A stretch of DNA of 64,000 nucleotides from G963663315 sp965116335 (GTDB taxonomy: Bacteria; Pseudomonadota; Gammaproteobacteria; Arenicellales; Poriferihabitantaceae), in assembly GCA_965116335.1 (NCBI GenBank), contig OZ220677.1, positions 1,054,001-1,118,000 on the forward strand. Direction: 5' to 3'. The position numbers and the translations under genes are program-made. Below are positions 38,200-46,316 of the stretch, piece by piece. The first letter of the stretch is position 1; each line of letters starts with the position of its first letter. The notes below the pieces were generated by a model. The model was not told the DNA's origin, made no database searches, and saw nothing but the letters and a program-made list of their open reading frames with translations.

Positions 38200-39362
38200 A
38201 TCCTGCTATCCTCCTCACAGATCACGCTCTGGATCACTGCCGCCGCCTGCCCGGCAAAATCGTCCTCAATATACGGGTGCATGGGTAAACTGAAAATACG
38301 CCCGGAGACGCTCTCCGCTACCGGCATATCCCCGGGGCGGTAACCCAGATTCCCGAATGCGGGAGACAGATGACAGGGGACTGGATAATAAACTACGGTG
38401 GGAATACCGGATGCCTGCAACGCCGACCGCATCGCCTGGCGGTGATCGGACAGCACGGAATACTGCGCCCATACGCTTGTGCAATCCGCCGGTACAAGGG
38501 GAGTTTCAACCAGTCCGTCGAGAGCGTGGCTGTAATTCTGCGCGACTCGCTGGCGCTGCTCAATCTCGTCAGGGAATATCGTGAGCTTGGACTTGAGTAC
38601 AGCCGCCTGTATCGAATCCATGCGCGCATTCAGCCCGATCCGTATATTATCGTATTTGTCGAGCCCCTCACCATGTACCCGGATTGATCGGATTTTCTCA
38701 GCAAGCGCATCATCGTCAGTAAATACCGCGCCGCCGTCGCCGTAACAACCTAATGGCTTGGGCGGATAAAAACTGGTGGCGGACAGATCAGCCAGTGTGC
38801 CTGACTTGCGCCCCCTGTACTCCCCGCCAAACCCTTGCGCGGTATCCTCGAACACGAACAATCCGTGTTCTGCTGCAATGGCATTGATCAAGTCATAATC
38901 CGCTGGCAGACCGAACAGGTTGACCGGAATAATGCCACGCGGCGTCAACTGGCCTGCGGACGTAACCCGCCTGATTGCCTCGTCCAGCCGGTTCGCATCC
39001 AGATTGAATGTACGTGCATCAATATCGACAAACACCGGAGTTGCGCCGAGCAGCGCGACCACTTCAGCCGTAGCGAAAAAAGTGAACGGCGTGGTGAATA
39101 CGGCATCACCCGGGCCCACCTCACAGGCCATCAGTCCGAGCAACAGGGCATCGGTTCCACTGGAGCAGGAGATAGCGTGTCGGGCGCCGCAGAACGCCGA
39201 CAAACCGGCTTCAAGCTCTCCGATTTCCGGCCCCATGATGTAGGCGCCGTGATCAAGCACACGCCGAATACCCGCATCAATTTCTACCTGCAAGCGTTCA
39301 TACTGAGTCCTCAGGTCGATAAACTGCATGGGTGCTGGCTGTTTGCTGCCTGTATGGTTCAA
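38175..39362 (-). CDS. DegT/DnrJ/EryC1/StrS-family aminotransferase
   Basis: 395 residues, fold-type I PLP enzyme of the sugar aminotransferase family: CSSGTDALLLGLMA, FEDTAQGFGGEYRG with the PLP-binding Asp, and the Schiff-base Lys in FYPPKPLGCYGDGGAV. Such enzymes make amino sugars on nucleotide-sugar donors for O-antigen, capsule or glycoprotein, e.g. WecE and WlbE types. No sugar dehydrogenase or acyltransferase gene lies next to it, so the exact sugar is open. Confidence 0.88.
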   Translation of the reverse strand: MNHTGSKQPAPMQFIDLRTQYERLQVEIDAGIRRVLDHGAYIMGPEIGELEAGLSAFCGARHAISCSSGTDALLLGLMACEVGPGDAVFTTPFTFFATAEVVALLGATPVFVDIDARTFNLDANRLDEAIRRVTSAGQLTPRGIIPVNLFGLPADYDLINAIAAEHGLFVFEDTAQGFGGEYRGRKSGTLADLSATSFYPPKPLGCYGDGGAVFTDDDALAEKIRSIRVHGEGLDKYDNIRIGLNARMDSIQAAVLKSKLTIFPDEIEQRQRVAQNYSHALDGLVETPLVPADCTSVWAQYSVLSDHRQAMRSALQASGIPTVVYYPVPCHLSPAFGNLGYRPGDMPVAESVSGRIFSLPMHPYIEDDFAGQAAAVIQSVICEEDSRIQIGAGGV

Positions 39363-39478
39363 TGAAAGCTCCTGTATTTCTGTTTTTTAGCATCAGGATA
39401 TTATCATGCGCGGAAACTATCGTATATAATCCCCCCAATTCCAGATAGGACCACAGCCGAATAAATGATGACCCGCTT

Positions 39479-40054
39479 GTGACCACCAGCCACCAACCAT
39501 TCACACTGGAAAACCATTTTCTCGTTTCCATGCCCCAGCTTGAAGACCCCAATTTCAAGCAAACCGTTATTCTGATATGCAAGCACAACAGCCAGGGCGC
39601 TGTCGGTGTCGTAATAAACCGGCTGACCAGCCAGATCATCGGTGATGTTTTCTCGCAACTGAAAATCGGTATTTCCGATCACAGCCACACCATATCGCCG
39701 GTATTTGACGGCGGCCCGGTTTATCCTGAGCTCGGACTCGTCATTCATAACGGCGACCTGAATATCTGGGAATCAAGCATGGACATCGGAGGCGGTCTGA
39801 AACTGACCAGCTCAAAGGATATCCTGATGGACATGGCAAAAGGCAAGGGTCCTGACAAAGCGATGATGATTCTCGGATACGCGGGCTGGTCCGCCGGTCA
39901 ACTCGAACAGGAATTGCAAGGAAACTCCTGGTTTACCGCTCCGACGGATCACAACATCCTGTTTGCCCCGGATGTCAGCGATAAATGGGAAATGTCCGCC
40001 CGGCTGGCTGGCGTAGATACCAGCCGATTCTATAATCAGGTGGGACATGCCTGA
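39479..40054 (+). CDS. algH: YqgE/AlgH family protein
   Basis: 191 residues with a GTG start at 39479 (the nearby ATG codons are out of frame or stop at once). Conserved family pieces: ENHFLVSMPQLEDPNF, AVGVVINR, GGPV, SSKDIL, LGYAGWSAGQLEQEL and the final W-F-T stretch. Function is not fixed biochemically; in pseudomonads it sits before ruvX and pyrB, as here, and affects surface polysaccharide and metabolism. Confidence 0.9.
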   Translation: MTTSHQPFTLENHFLVSMPQLEDPNFKQTVILICKHNSQGAVGVVINRLTSQIIGDVFSQLKIGISDHSHTISPVFDGGPVYPELGLVIHNGDLNIWESSMDIGGGLKLTSSKDILMDMAKGKGPDKAMMILGYAGWSAGQLEQELQGNSWFTAPTDHNILFAPDVSDKWEMSARLAGVDTSRFYNQVGHA

Positions 40055-40078
40055 ACCGGGTCTGGCCTGACGATTACG

Positions 40079-40504
40079 ATGGCTGACTCCAGAGTACTTG
40101 GGTTCGATTTCGGTCTGAAACGGATCGGCACTGCAACCGGCAATCGGATCACGAAGACCTGTCAGGCGCTCACTACAGTCAAGTCCAGCCAGGGCATCCC
40201 GGACTGGATCGCCGTTGACCGCCTGATTGCTGAATGGAAGCCGTCCGAGCTGGTGGTCGGGCTGCCGGTTTCGATGGCCGGGGAGGAAACCGAAATGTCT
40301 GCTCTATGCCGGATTTTTGGCGCCAGTCTGGCGGAACGCTACGCCCTGCCCGTAACCTATACCGATGAGAGACTGTCCAGCAATACCGCGGATCACCTGT
40401 TGTCCGCGGCCACCCCGCCCGGTCGGAAAACCAGATACAGCCATGCCGGGGCGCGTGATAATCTGGCGGCACAGTTGATTCTCGAAACCTTTTTTGAAGG
40501 ATAG
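40079..40504 (+). CDS. ruvX: RuvX/YqgF Holliday-junction resolvase-like nuclease
   Basis: 141 residues, RNase H-like fold. Start ATG 24 bases after the algH stop. Catalytic Asp in LGFDFGLKRIG, the GLPVSMAG loop, and YTDERLSS near the end. Essential in many bacteria for trimming the 5' end of pre-16S rRNA. Second gene of the algH-ruvX-pyrB-pyrC' operon. Confidence 0.93.
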   Translation: MADSRVLGFDFGLKRIGTATGNRITKTCQALTTVKSSQGIPDWIAVDRLIAEWKPSELVVGLPVSMAGEETEMSALCRIFGASLAERYALPVTYTDERLSSNTADHLLSAATPPGRKTRYSHAGARDNLAAQLILETFFEG

Positions 40505-40534
40505 TTATCCAAGTATCCTTGATGGAATAGCGAA

Positions 40535-41509
40535 ATGACTTCAGCAGACAGCTCAATCCAGTTTGACGAGAACGGCAATCTGAAGCATTTCCTGACCATC
40601 AACGGCCTGCCGGAAAAGACCCTGATCGACATTCTCGATACCGCCGAATCGTTCATCAATTCCGGCGAAAGAAGGATCCGCAAAATTCCATTATTACAGG
40701 GCAAAACACTGGTCAATCTTTTTTTTGAACCGAGCACGCGCACCCGCACTACATTCGAGATTGCCGCCAAGCGGCTGTCAGCCGATGTAATCAATCTGAA
40801 CGCCTCCAGAATATCGACCAGCAAGGGAGAGACCATTCTGGATACCGTGCGAACACTGGAAGCGATGCATACAGACCTGTTTATCGTCCGTGACCACGCC
40901 AGCGGTACCGCTCACCTGATTGCCCGCCATCTGCCCGACCACGTCCGGGTGATCAATGCCGGAGATGGCCGTCACGCTCATCCGACCCAGGCGCTGCTGG
41001 ATGTGTTCACTATCCGCCAGGCAAAGCAGGACTTTAAAAACCTGAAGATCGCCATCGTCGGAGATATTCTCCATTCCCGGGTAGCGCGTTCACAGATCCA
41101 CGCATTCAACATTCTCGGCGCCCGCGAAGTCCGGGTGATCGGCCCGGCCACCCTGATCCCGACAGAAATCGAAAAGATGGGGGTTTCGGTGACTGGCGAC
41201 CTGCGCGAAGGACTGGATGATGTCGATGTCGTGATGGTACTGCGGATTCAGCGTGAACGCATGGACGGCAAGCTGATTCCGAGTGAACAGGAATACTTCA
41301 ACCGCTACGGCCTGACCACAGAAAAACTGAAATCCGCCAGAGCAGACGCAGTCGTCATGCATCCGGGGCCGATCAACCGCGGTCTGGAGATCTCATCGGA
41401 TGTCGCTGACGGTCCGCGCTCCCTGATTCTGAACCAGGTTACCAACGGCATCGCGGTCAGAATGTCGATCATGACGAAAATCATGCAAAGCCAGCAGGAG
41501 CCGTCATGA
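40535..41509 (+). CDS. pyrB: Aspartate carbamoyltransferase catalytic subunit
   Basis: 324 residues. Carbamoyl-phosphate site FEPSTRTRTTFE, the HPTQALLD motif and the MHPGPINRG aspartate loop are intact. Makes carbamoyl-aspartate, the first committed step of pyrimidine synthesis. The stop overlaps the start of the next gene by 4 bases (ATGA), as in pseudomonads, where the inactive DHOase is needed to hold the class A ATCase dodecamer together. A PyrR gene, usual between ruvX and pyrB, is missing. Confidence 0.96.
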   Translation: MTSADSSIQFDENGNLKHFLTINGLPEKTLIDILDTAESFINSGERRIRKIPLLQGKTLVNLFFEPSTRTRTTFEIAAKRLSADVINLNASRISTSKGETILDTVRTLEAMHTDLFIVRDHASGTAHLIARHLPDHVRVINAGDGRHAHPTQALLDVFTIRQAKQDFKNLKIAIVGDILHSRVARSQIHAFNILGAREVRVIGPATLIPTEIEKMGVSVTGDLREGLDDVDVVMVLRIQRERMDGKLIPSEQEYFNRYGLTTEKLKSARADAVVMHPGPINRGLEISSDVADGPRSLILNQVTNGIAVRMSIMTKIMQSQQEPS

Positions 41510-42819
41510 ATACCGTGATTCGTAATGGTCACCTGGTGGACCCGGCCAACGGCATCAACGCCAGAACCGACCTGTATATCCGCGACGGAAAGGTAGCGGG
41601 CGTGGGCGCGCCGCCGGCAATCCCGGACGGGCAGCCCCGGCAGACAAACGACCGTGAATCCGGCTTCGACCATGAAATAGACGCGACCGGATGCTACATT
41701 TTCCCGGGCCTGGTGGATTTGTGTGCACGATTGCGGGAACCCGGAGAAGAACACAAGGCCACCATCAAAACCGAAGCGCGCGCCGCCACGAGCGCCGGAA
41801 TTACCCGTATGGTATCCCCCCCGGACACCTTCCCGATCATCGACACTCCGGCCATGGCGCACATGATTCAGGATCGGGCGGATGACGCAGGGTACGCAGC
41901 CGTTCACCCGCTCGGAGCTCTTACGGTTGGACTCAAGGGTGAGCAGCTGACCGACATGGCAATGCTGATGGATGCGGGTTGCGTGGGCGTGAGCAATGCC
42001 CTGCAAAGTGTCGAAAACACATTGCTGATGCGCCGCGCCATGCAGTACGCCTCGACTTACGACATTCCGGTTTTCATCAATCCACAGGATTCCTGGCTAC
42101 AAGGCAACGGCGTAGTTCACGAAGGCGAGATCAGCACCCGCCTGGGACTACCGGCTATTCCAGAAGCGGCGGAAACCGTTGGCGTAGCGCGGGATATAGC
42201 CCTGATTGAGACCAGTGGCGCACGCGCCCACTTCAACCTGCTGTCCTGCGGAAGGTCTGTCAACATGATCGCCGAAGCACAGCATCGACAGCTGCCGGTG
42301 ACCGCATCAGTCTCTATTCATCACCTGTTATGTTCAGAGAATGACATCGGCGCCTTCAATACCCAATACAAGGTCATGCCACCGTTTCGCACCGAAAAAG
42401 ACAGACAGGAACTGATACGGGGGGTTCATGAGGAGTATATTCAGGTCATTTGCTCGGATCATCAGCCGCATGACATTGACGCCAAACGGGTGCCATTCAG
42501 CGAGGCGGCAGCCGGAATCGCCGGTATTGAAACCCTGTTGCCACTAACCATCAGCCTGGTCAACAACCAGCAACTATCCATGCAAACCGCAATCGCGGCG
42601 GTCACCACCAATCCGGCATCAATCATCGGCATTGACGCAGGCCACCTCGCAGTAGGCGCCCAAGCCGACCTGTGCCTGTTCGACCCTGCCCGATGCTGGA
42701 TTTTCGACGGAGATACCATGCAGAGCAATGGCCGCAACTCACCCTTCCTGAGCACCCAACTACAAGGCAAGGTAATCAGAACCCTGATCCAGGGACGCAC
42801 AGTTTACAGCGAGGATTGA
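41506..42819 (+). CDS. pyrC': Inactive dihydroorotase homologue (PyrC')
   Basis: 437 residues, dihydroorotase fold. The HxH zinc motif of active enzymes (DLHVHLREPG) is replaced by DLCARLREPG, so two metal ligands are missing; a late CSDHQPHD segment keeps one His. This is the pattern of the pseudo-DHOase that is built into the ATCase complex and has no activity. A working pyrC must be elsewhere. Translationally coupled to pyrB. Confidence 0.9.
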   Translation: MNTVIRNGHLVDPANGINARTDLYIRDGKVAGVGAPPAIPDGQPRQTNDRESGFDHEIDATGCYIFPGLVDLCARLREPGEEHKATIKTEARAATSAGITRMVSPPDTFPIIDTPAMAHMIQDRADDAGYAAVHPLGALTVGLKGEQLTDMAMLMDAGCVGVSNALQSVENTLLMRRAMQYASTYDIPVFINPQDSWLQGNGVVHEGEISTRLGLPAIPEAAETVGVARDIALIETSGARAHFNLLSCGRSVNMIAEAQHRQLPVTASVSIHHLLCSENDIGAFNTQYKVMPPFRTEKDRQELIRGVHEEYIQVICSDHQPHDIDAKRVPFSEAAAGIAGIETLLPLTISLVNNQQLSMQTAIAAVTTNPASIIGIDAGHLAVGAQADLCLFDPARCWIFDGDTMQSNGRNSPFLSTQLQGKVIRTLIQGRTVYSED

Positions 42820-42823
42820 TCGG

Positions 42824-43084
42824 TCAGCTGCCCGCGTCCTGTTCAACAAACGGCCGTCCCCGTAATCCATCCAGCAACCCGGACAAACGCCCAACCTCTT
42901 GGGCAATCCGGGTTATCTGCTGTCCTTGCTGTGCGATTTGTTGCCCTTGTTGCGCGATCTGTTGGGTCACCTGTTGCCGCAACTCGCTAACCTCCCGGCT
43001 TTGCTGGTGACCGGATACCAGTATCATCCCCGCCAACGCCACACCCACGCCGACAATCGTATAAGTGTCTGTTGTAATCGTCAT
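42824..43084 (-). CDS. Small membrane-anchored coiled-coil protein
   Basis: 86 residues. One membrane helix at residues 9-25 (VGVGVALAGMILVSG), then a Gln-rich coiled coil made of near-exact seven-residue copies of AQQGQQI, and a short polar tail. The DNA of that stretch is repetitive too (TTGTTGC/CTTGCTG units) and could change length by slippage. No known function; convergent with pyrC', 4 bases between the stops. Confidence 0.6.
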   Translation of the reverse strand: MTITTDTYTIVGVGVALAGMILVSGHQQSREVSELRQQVTQQIAQQGQQIAQQGQQITRIAQEVGRLSGLLDGLRGRPFVEQDAGS

Positions 43085-43184
43085 ACTGGCGCCCCGAGGT
43101 CTCTCCCATTTTCAGTTTATGTTGTGACCATATAGACTTTATGCCGGTTAGTCAAATTTGAATTCCAGGATTGCCCTTCCGCCC

Positions 43185-43280
43185 CCAACCCGTCATCGTA
43201 GGGGAGGGTCTCCGTGCCCTCCCGCAACCGCCGGAACAGGTATCCACGATAGCGGGCGACCACAGAGGGTCGCCCCTACG
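43185..43280. repeat. REP-like palindromic pair
   Basis: Two hairpins in tandem: GTAGGGGAGGGTCTCCGTGCCCTCCCGCAA and GCGGGCGACCACAGAGGGTCGCCCCTAC. Both also occur together at 45177-45332. Intergenic. Confidence 0.75.
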
Positions 43281-43324
43281 CATGGGTAAGCACATCACCC
43301 ACAGAGTGTCCCGGTTTGTCTGCT

Positions 43325-43941
43325 TTACTGCTTGGACGCGCAACCCACTTCATCATAACAATGTGGCTCTGATTGCCAGACTCCGCCATAAGGATGATAG
43401 TATCGTGATCCAACATAAGCTGTATTATCATCATCCTGTACCGTAACCGTACAAGATGCTATTGGATCATCAAGGCGACCTTCGGGAAGAACTACCGAAA
43501 TTCTTCCGGTCGTGTTGCCTTCCTTGCGATAATTTGCCCGTCCAAAAACCATTACTTCTATTTTTCTCGTTGTGCCCGCCTGTATAGTGTGGCGTTGGAT
43601 GCCCGCACCACCGTCAGCGGACGCAATAATGACCGGAAGACCGTCAGCAACAATAACCCATCGTCCGCCAGTAGTGGCGTTAATCGTGATATAGGCCCGC
43701 GGTCTTTGCCGTATCGGGTCTGGTGCATCAAATTCAGTCCAATCATTGTGGCCTGCCCCGTCCCGATACTCGCAATACTCCCATCCATTCGGCGCGCAGT
43801 CAAAAGCCGCATGGGCGACTAGCCCGCCTTCCTTGACGCTGGCCGGGCATTGCATTTGAACACTGTCAGCTTGTGCGGGGGGGGGGGGGGGGTGACTAAC
43901 AAGAATAAAACAGCGCCCAGAGCGCCAAGAATAAATTTCAT
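43325..43941 (-). pseudogene. Secreted protein, copy 1, out of frame at a 16-base poly-C tract (phase OFF)
   Basis: Start ATG at 43941 with an AGGTACTG-type ribosome site. The signal peptide MKFILGALGAVLFLLV runs into a run of 16 C (43877-43892, G on the plus strand), after which the frame ends quickly; the mature part (QADSVQMQCPASVKEG, to CASKQ) is in another frame. One more C (17) or two fewer (14) restores a secreted protein of about 205 residues. The mature part has six Cys and a TVTVQDDD strand like Calx-beta domains, 70-80% like copy 2 at the ends but different in the middle. Most likely a switched-off phase state rather than a dead gene. Confidence 0.8.
43877..43892 (-). repeat. Homopolymeric C16 tract in signal-peptide coding region
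   Basis: 16 G on the plus strand, between the codons for the hydrophobic core and the Ala-Gln-Ala cleavage site. Length 16 gives the wrong frame. Confidence 0.85.
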
Positions 43942-44137
43942 AACAGTACCTCAAAGAAAAGAATTGTTTGTGCATCCATTGTATACCAATACATACAAAA
44001 TCTAAAACGCTCGCTAACGCAGTTTTCCTTCCGCCGTTCCGATCAGGAATAAAGCTCACTCAATGATCTCATTACCAGTTGGCTGAGCCAGCAAATCAGA
44101 ATGAGAGTTGTTCAGAATTGCCCCGGAACGCAACTTC

Positions 44138-44998
44138 TTATCCACCGCCCATTTGTGTTTTCTGCAATGAGTCAGCGGCATAAATAGTCAGACATAATTC
44201 TTCGTTATACATTACATAAGATGGGGTTTTACCACTCAGACGCTCACTCTCTCTCAAAATAATGCCGACACCTTCTCCGCGCCGCTCCAGGAAATATCGT
44301 CTACCCGCCTCTTTACGAGTGGTCTCATTATCAATCTGCAATTCCGACAGAAGTCGGGCCAACAACTCATTACGGGTAATCTGGTTATAACGCAGCGTAT
44401 CCACGCTCAAGGTATTCGCTAACGCTCCCGGAGAATACAACTCCAATCTGTCAGAAAACATGAACAGACGTATTTTCGAGCCGTGCTTTGCATAATCCCT
44501 GTGCACGACCGCATTGACAAGAGCTTCGAAAACCACCTTCATACTATACTGCGCCTGCTCTCGTCGGCCGATATTTTTCCTCGCCGACACTGCGTTATAC
44601 TTTTCTACGAACTTGCAGGCATCCAGGATTTGTTGATCCAGCGGGCCTTTGAAATCCTTGGCATCCAATTGATAATTAGCGTCCTTGTGTAACCCGGTAT
44701 AACAAACAGCAGAAATGAAGCTGTTATACAAATAGTCATCCGAGCGGTCGGTACACATGAGAAGAGCCGCCACGGATATACGCCATACGCCATTGTCATC
44801 AATCAGTAATCGCCTTTTACGAAGCAGGTCAACAGCTTGTTCCTCTGTTTCTGTTTCTGTTTCTCCGATGAACCGCTCATACAAATCTTTTCGTAGTATC
44901 GTCTGGTCAGTGTTCGGCACAAACTGCTCATCAAAACTGATGGTCGAATCCTCACCCAGGGCCAGTTTCTCCAGCAACCACGTCATACTATCTGTCAT
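44138..44998 (-). CDS. ATP-binding regulator with HATPase_c_4 domain (RecG-C/COG2865 type)
   Basis: About 286 residues from the ATG at 44998 (a start at 45049 is possible). The centre has the mark of the family, FEALVNAVVHRDYAKHGSKIRLFMF followed by DRLELYSPGALANTL, a GHKL ATP site, then RRGEGVGIILRE. Full-length relatives have an N-terminal AlbA_2/Schlafen DNA-binding domain; here only a shortened, divergent N-terminus is present. These proteins are found in variable and defence regions and are thought to be transcription regulators. It lies between the two copies of the poly-C gene. Confidence 0.75.
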   Translation of the reverse strand: MTDSMTWLLEKLALGEDSTISFDEQFVPNTDQTILRKDLYERFIGETETETEEQAVDLLRKRRLLIDDNGVWRISVAALLMCTDRSDDYLYNSFISAVCYTGLHKDANYQLDAKDFKGPLDQQILDACKFVEKYNAVSARKNIGRREQAQYSMKVVFEALVNAVVHRDYAKHGSKIRLFMFSDRLELYSPGALANTLSVDTLRYNQITRNELLARLLSELQIDNETTRKEAGRRYFLERRGEGVGIILRESERLSGKTPSYVMYNEELCLTIYAADSLQKTQMGGG

Positions 44999-45176
44999 GT
45001 TGACTGCTCCAAATGGATACGCTTGTAGCGTTGTTCGAACGCCTGACAATAATTGCTGATTATATCGTAAAGAGCTTTGGAGTCAGTAAACAACGCCTAA
45101 CATCCATTCTCCCTTCGTACTTCTCGCCTTCGCCACGCCGGTTGTTCCTTATCGGATCATCATGGACTCCCGTTCC

Positions 45177-45332
45177 CAACCCGTCATCGTAGGGGAGGGT
45201 CTCTGTGCCCTCCCGCAACCGATGGAACACACCGACGAAACACGTATCAGCGTAGGGGAGGGTCTTGTACCCTCCCGCAAATGTCGGAACGGGTATTCAC
45301 GATAGCGGGCGACCACAGAGGGTCGCCCCTAC
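45177..45332. repeat. REP-like elements (three hairpins)
   Basis: GTAGGGGAGGGTCT...CCCTCCCGCAA twice and one GCGGGCGACC...GGTCGCCCCTAC, as at 43185-43280. Confidence 0.75.
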
Positions 45333-45360
45333 GATAACGTTAAGTACGGCATCCGAATGG

Positions 45361-45389
45361 TTGTGGATTCCCGCTTTCGCGGGAAAGAC
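45361..45389. repeat. Palindromic intergenic element, inverted copy of 34148-34176
   Basis: TTGTGGATTCCCGC and GCGGGAAAGAC around a TTTC loop; reverse complement of the copy at 34.1 kb with two or three changes. Confidence 0.65.
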
Positions 45390-45409
45390 GGGTTGGGGCG
45401 AGAAAATCA

Positions 45410-45422
45410 CCCCCCCCCCCCC
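45410..45422 (+). repeat. Homopolymeric C13 tract, intergenic
   Basis: Thirteen C between AAAATCA and GTTCGG, 20 bases before the duplicated block. Not inside a gene I can support. Confidence 0.8.
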
Positions 45423-45492
45423 GTTCGGAGCCGGGGGCAGGCTCTACGCATGGGTAAGCACATCACCCACAGAGTGTCCCGGTTTGTCTGCT

Positions 45493-46116
45493 TTACTGCT
45501 TGGACGCGCAACCCACTTCATCATAACAATGTGGCTCTGATTGCCAAAACGCACGATAAGGGTGATAGTGTCGCGATCCAACATAAGCTGTATTATCATC
45601 ATCCTGTACCGTAACCGTACAAGATGCTATTGCATCATTAAAGCCACTACCTCCGGGAGGAATTACCGCAATCGCCCCGGTCGTGTTGCCTTCCTTGCGA
45701 TAATTTGCCCTTCCATAAATGTGCAGTTCTATTTTTTTCGTTTTGCCCGCCTGTATATTGTGCCGTTGGAAGCCCACGCTACCGCCAAGGGAACTAATCA
45801 AGAGTGGCAAACCTTGATTAGCAACTATCCATTGTCCGCCAGTAGTGGCGTTAATCGTGACAAAGACACGCGGTCTCAGCCGTATACTCCCTTCATTTGG
45901 AAAAACAAAATCCGACCAATCATTTGCGCCCGGCCCGTCCCGGTACTCGCAATACTCCCATCCATTCGGCGCGCAGTCAAAAGCCGCATGGGCGACTAGC
46001 CCGCCTTCCTTGACGCTGGCCGGGCATTGCATTTGAACACTGTCAGCTTGTGCGGGGGGGGGGGGGGTCACCAGCAAGAATAAAGCAGCGCTCAGAGCGC
46101 CCAGAATAAATTTCAT
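45493..46116 (-). CDS. Secreted protein, copy 2, in frame through a 14-base poly-C tract (phase ON)
   Basis: 207 residues from the ATG at 46116, with GGAG upstream. Signal peptide MKFILGALSAALFLLVTPPPPAQA, where the four Pro are coded by a run of 14 C (46054-46067), then a mature part starting DSVQMQ with six Cys, a Calx-beta-like end (CTVTVQDDD) and a His/Tyr/Cys-rich tail. No known domain; probably periplasmic or surface-exposed. Since the tract length is right, this copy can be made, while copy 1 cannot. Confidence 0.82.
   Translation of the reverse strand: MKFILGALSAALFLLVTPPPPAQADSVQMQCPASVKEGGLVAHAAFDCAPNGWEYCEYRDGPGANDWSDFVFPNEGSIRLRPRVFVTINATTGGQWIVANQGLPLLISSLGGSVGFQRHNIQAGKTKKIELHIYGRANYRKEGNTTGAIAVIPPGGSGFNDAIASCTVTVQDDDNTAYVGSRHYHPYRAFWQSEPHCYDEVGCASKQ
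46054..46067 (-). repeat. Homopolymeric C14 tract in signal-peptide coding region
   Basis: 14 G on the plus strand; length is 2 modulo 3 and keeps the reading frame from the ATG to the mature protein. Confidence 0.85.
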
Positions 46117-46316
46117 AACATTACTCCAAGAAAAGAATTGTTTGTGCATCCAGTGTATACCAATACATACGAGAAGATCAGGAAAAAGTTTCACACCGAT
46201 TCTGTTCATGGCTCAAATTCTATCACCGATTTAATCTGCCATTCATCCTGTATTAAGCAATTCCCTGCTTTAATTGCTCCTATTCAATACTTGGCTACAC
46301 TTGGGAGTTTATTTTA

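Larger units (their letters stand above)
43276..43998. repeat. Duplicated block, copy 1 (secreted protein gene)
   Basis: 723 bases, starting CTACGCATGGGTAAGC and ending about TATACCAATACATAC, matching 45443-46169. Both ends and the 3' and 5' parts of the gene are nearly identical while the middle of the coding sequence has diverged. Confidence 0.85.
45050..45492. other. Repeat-rich intergenic region
   Basis: No gene. Holds two REP-like hairpin pairs (45177-45332), the GTCTTTCCCG palindrome (45361-45389, inverted relative to 34148), a 13-base C run at 45410-45422, and the start of the duplicated block at 45443. Confidence 0.75.
45443..46169. repeat. Duplicated block, copy 2 (secreted protein gene)
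   Basis: 727 bases matching 43276-43998; see copy 1. Confidence 0.85.

Noticed and set aside
43185..45332. Repeats near 43-45 kb as a CRISPR array
   Set aside because: The units are palindromic and unevenly spaced, without unique spacers of equal length, and no cas gene is present.
45410..45422. Poly-C run as part of a third secreted-protein gene
   Set aside because: No signal peptide or matching mature sequence is in reach in any frame.
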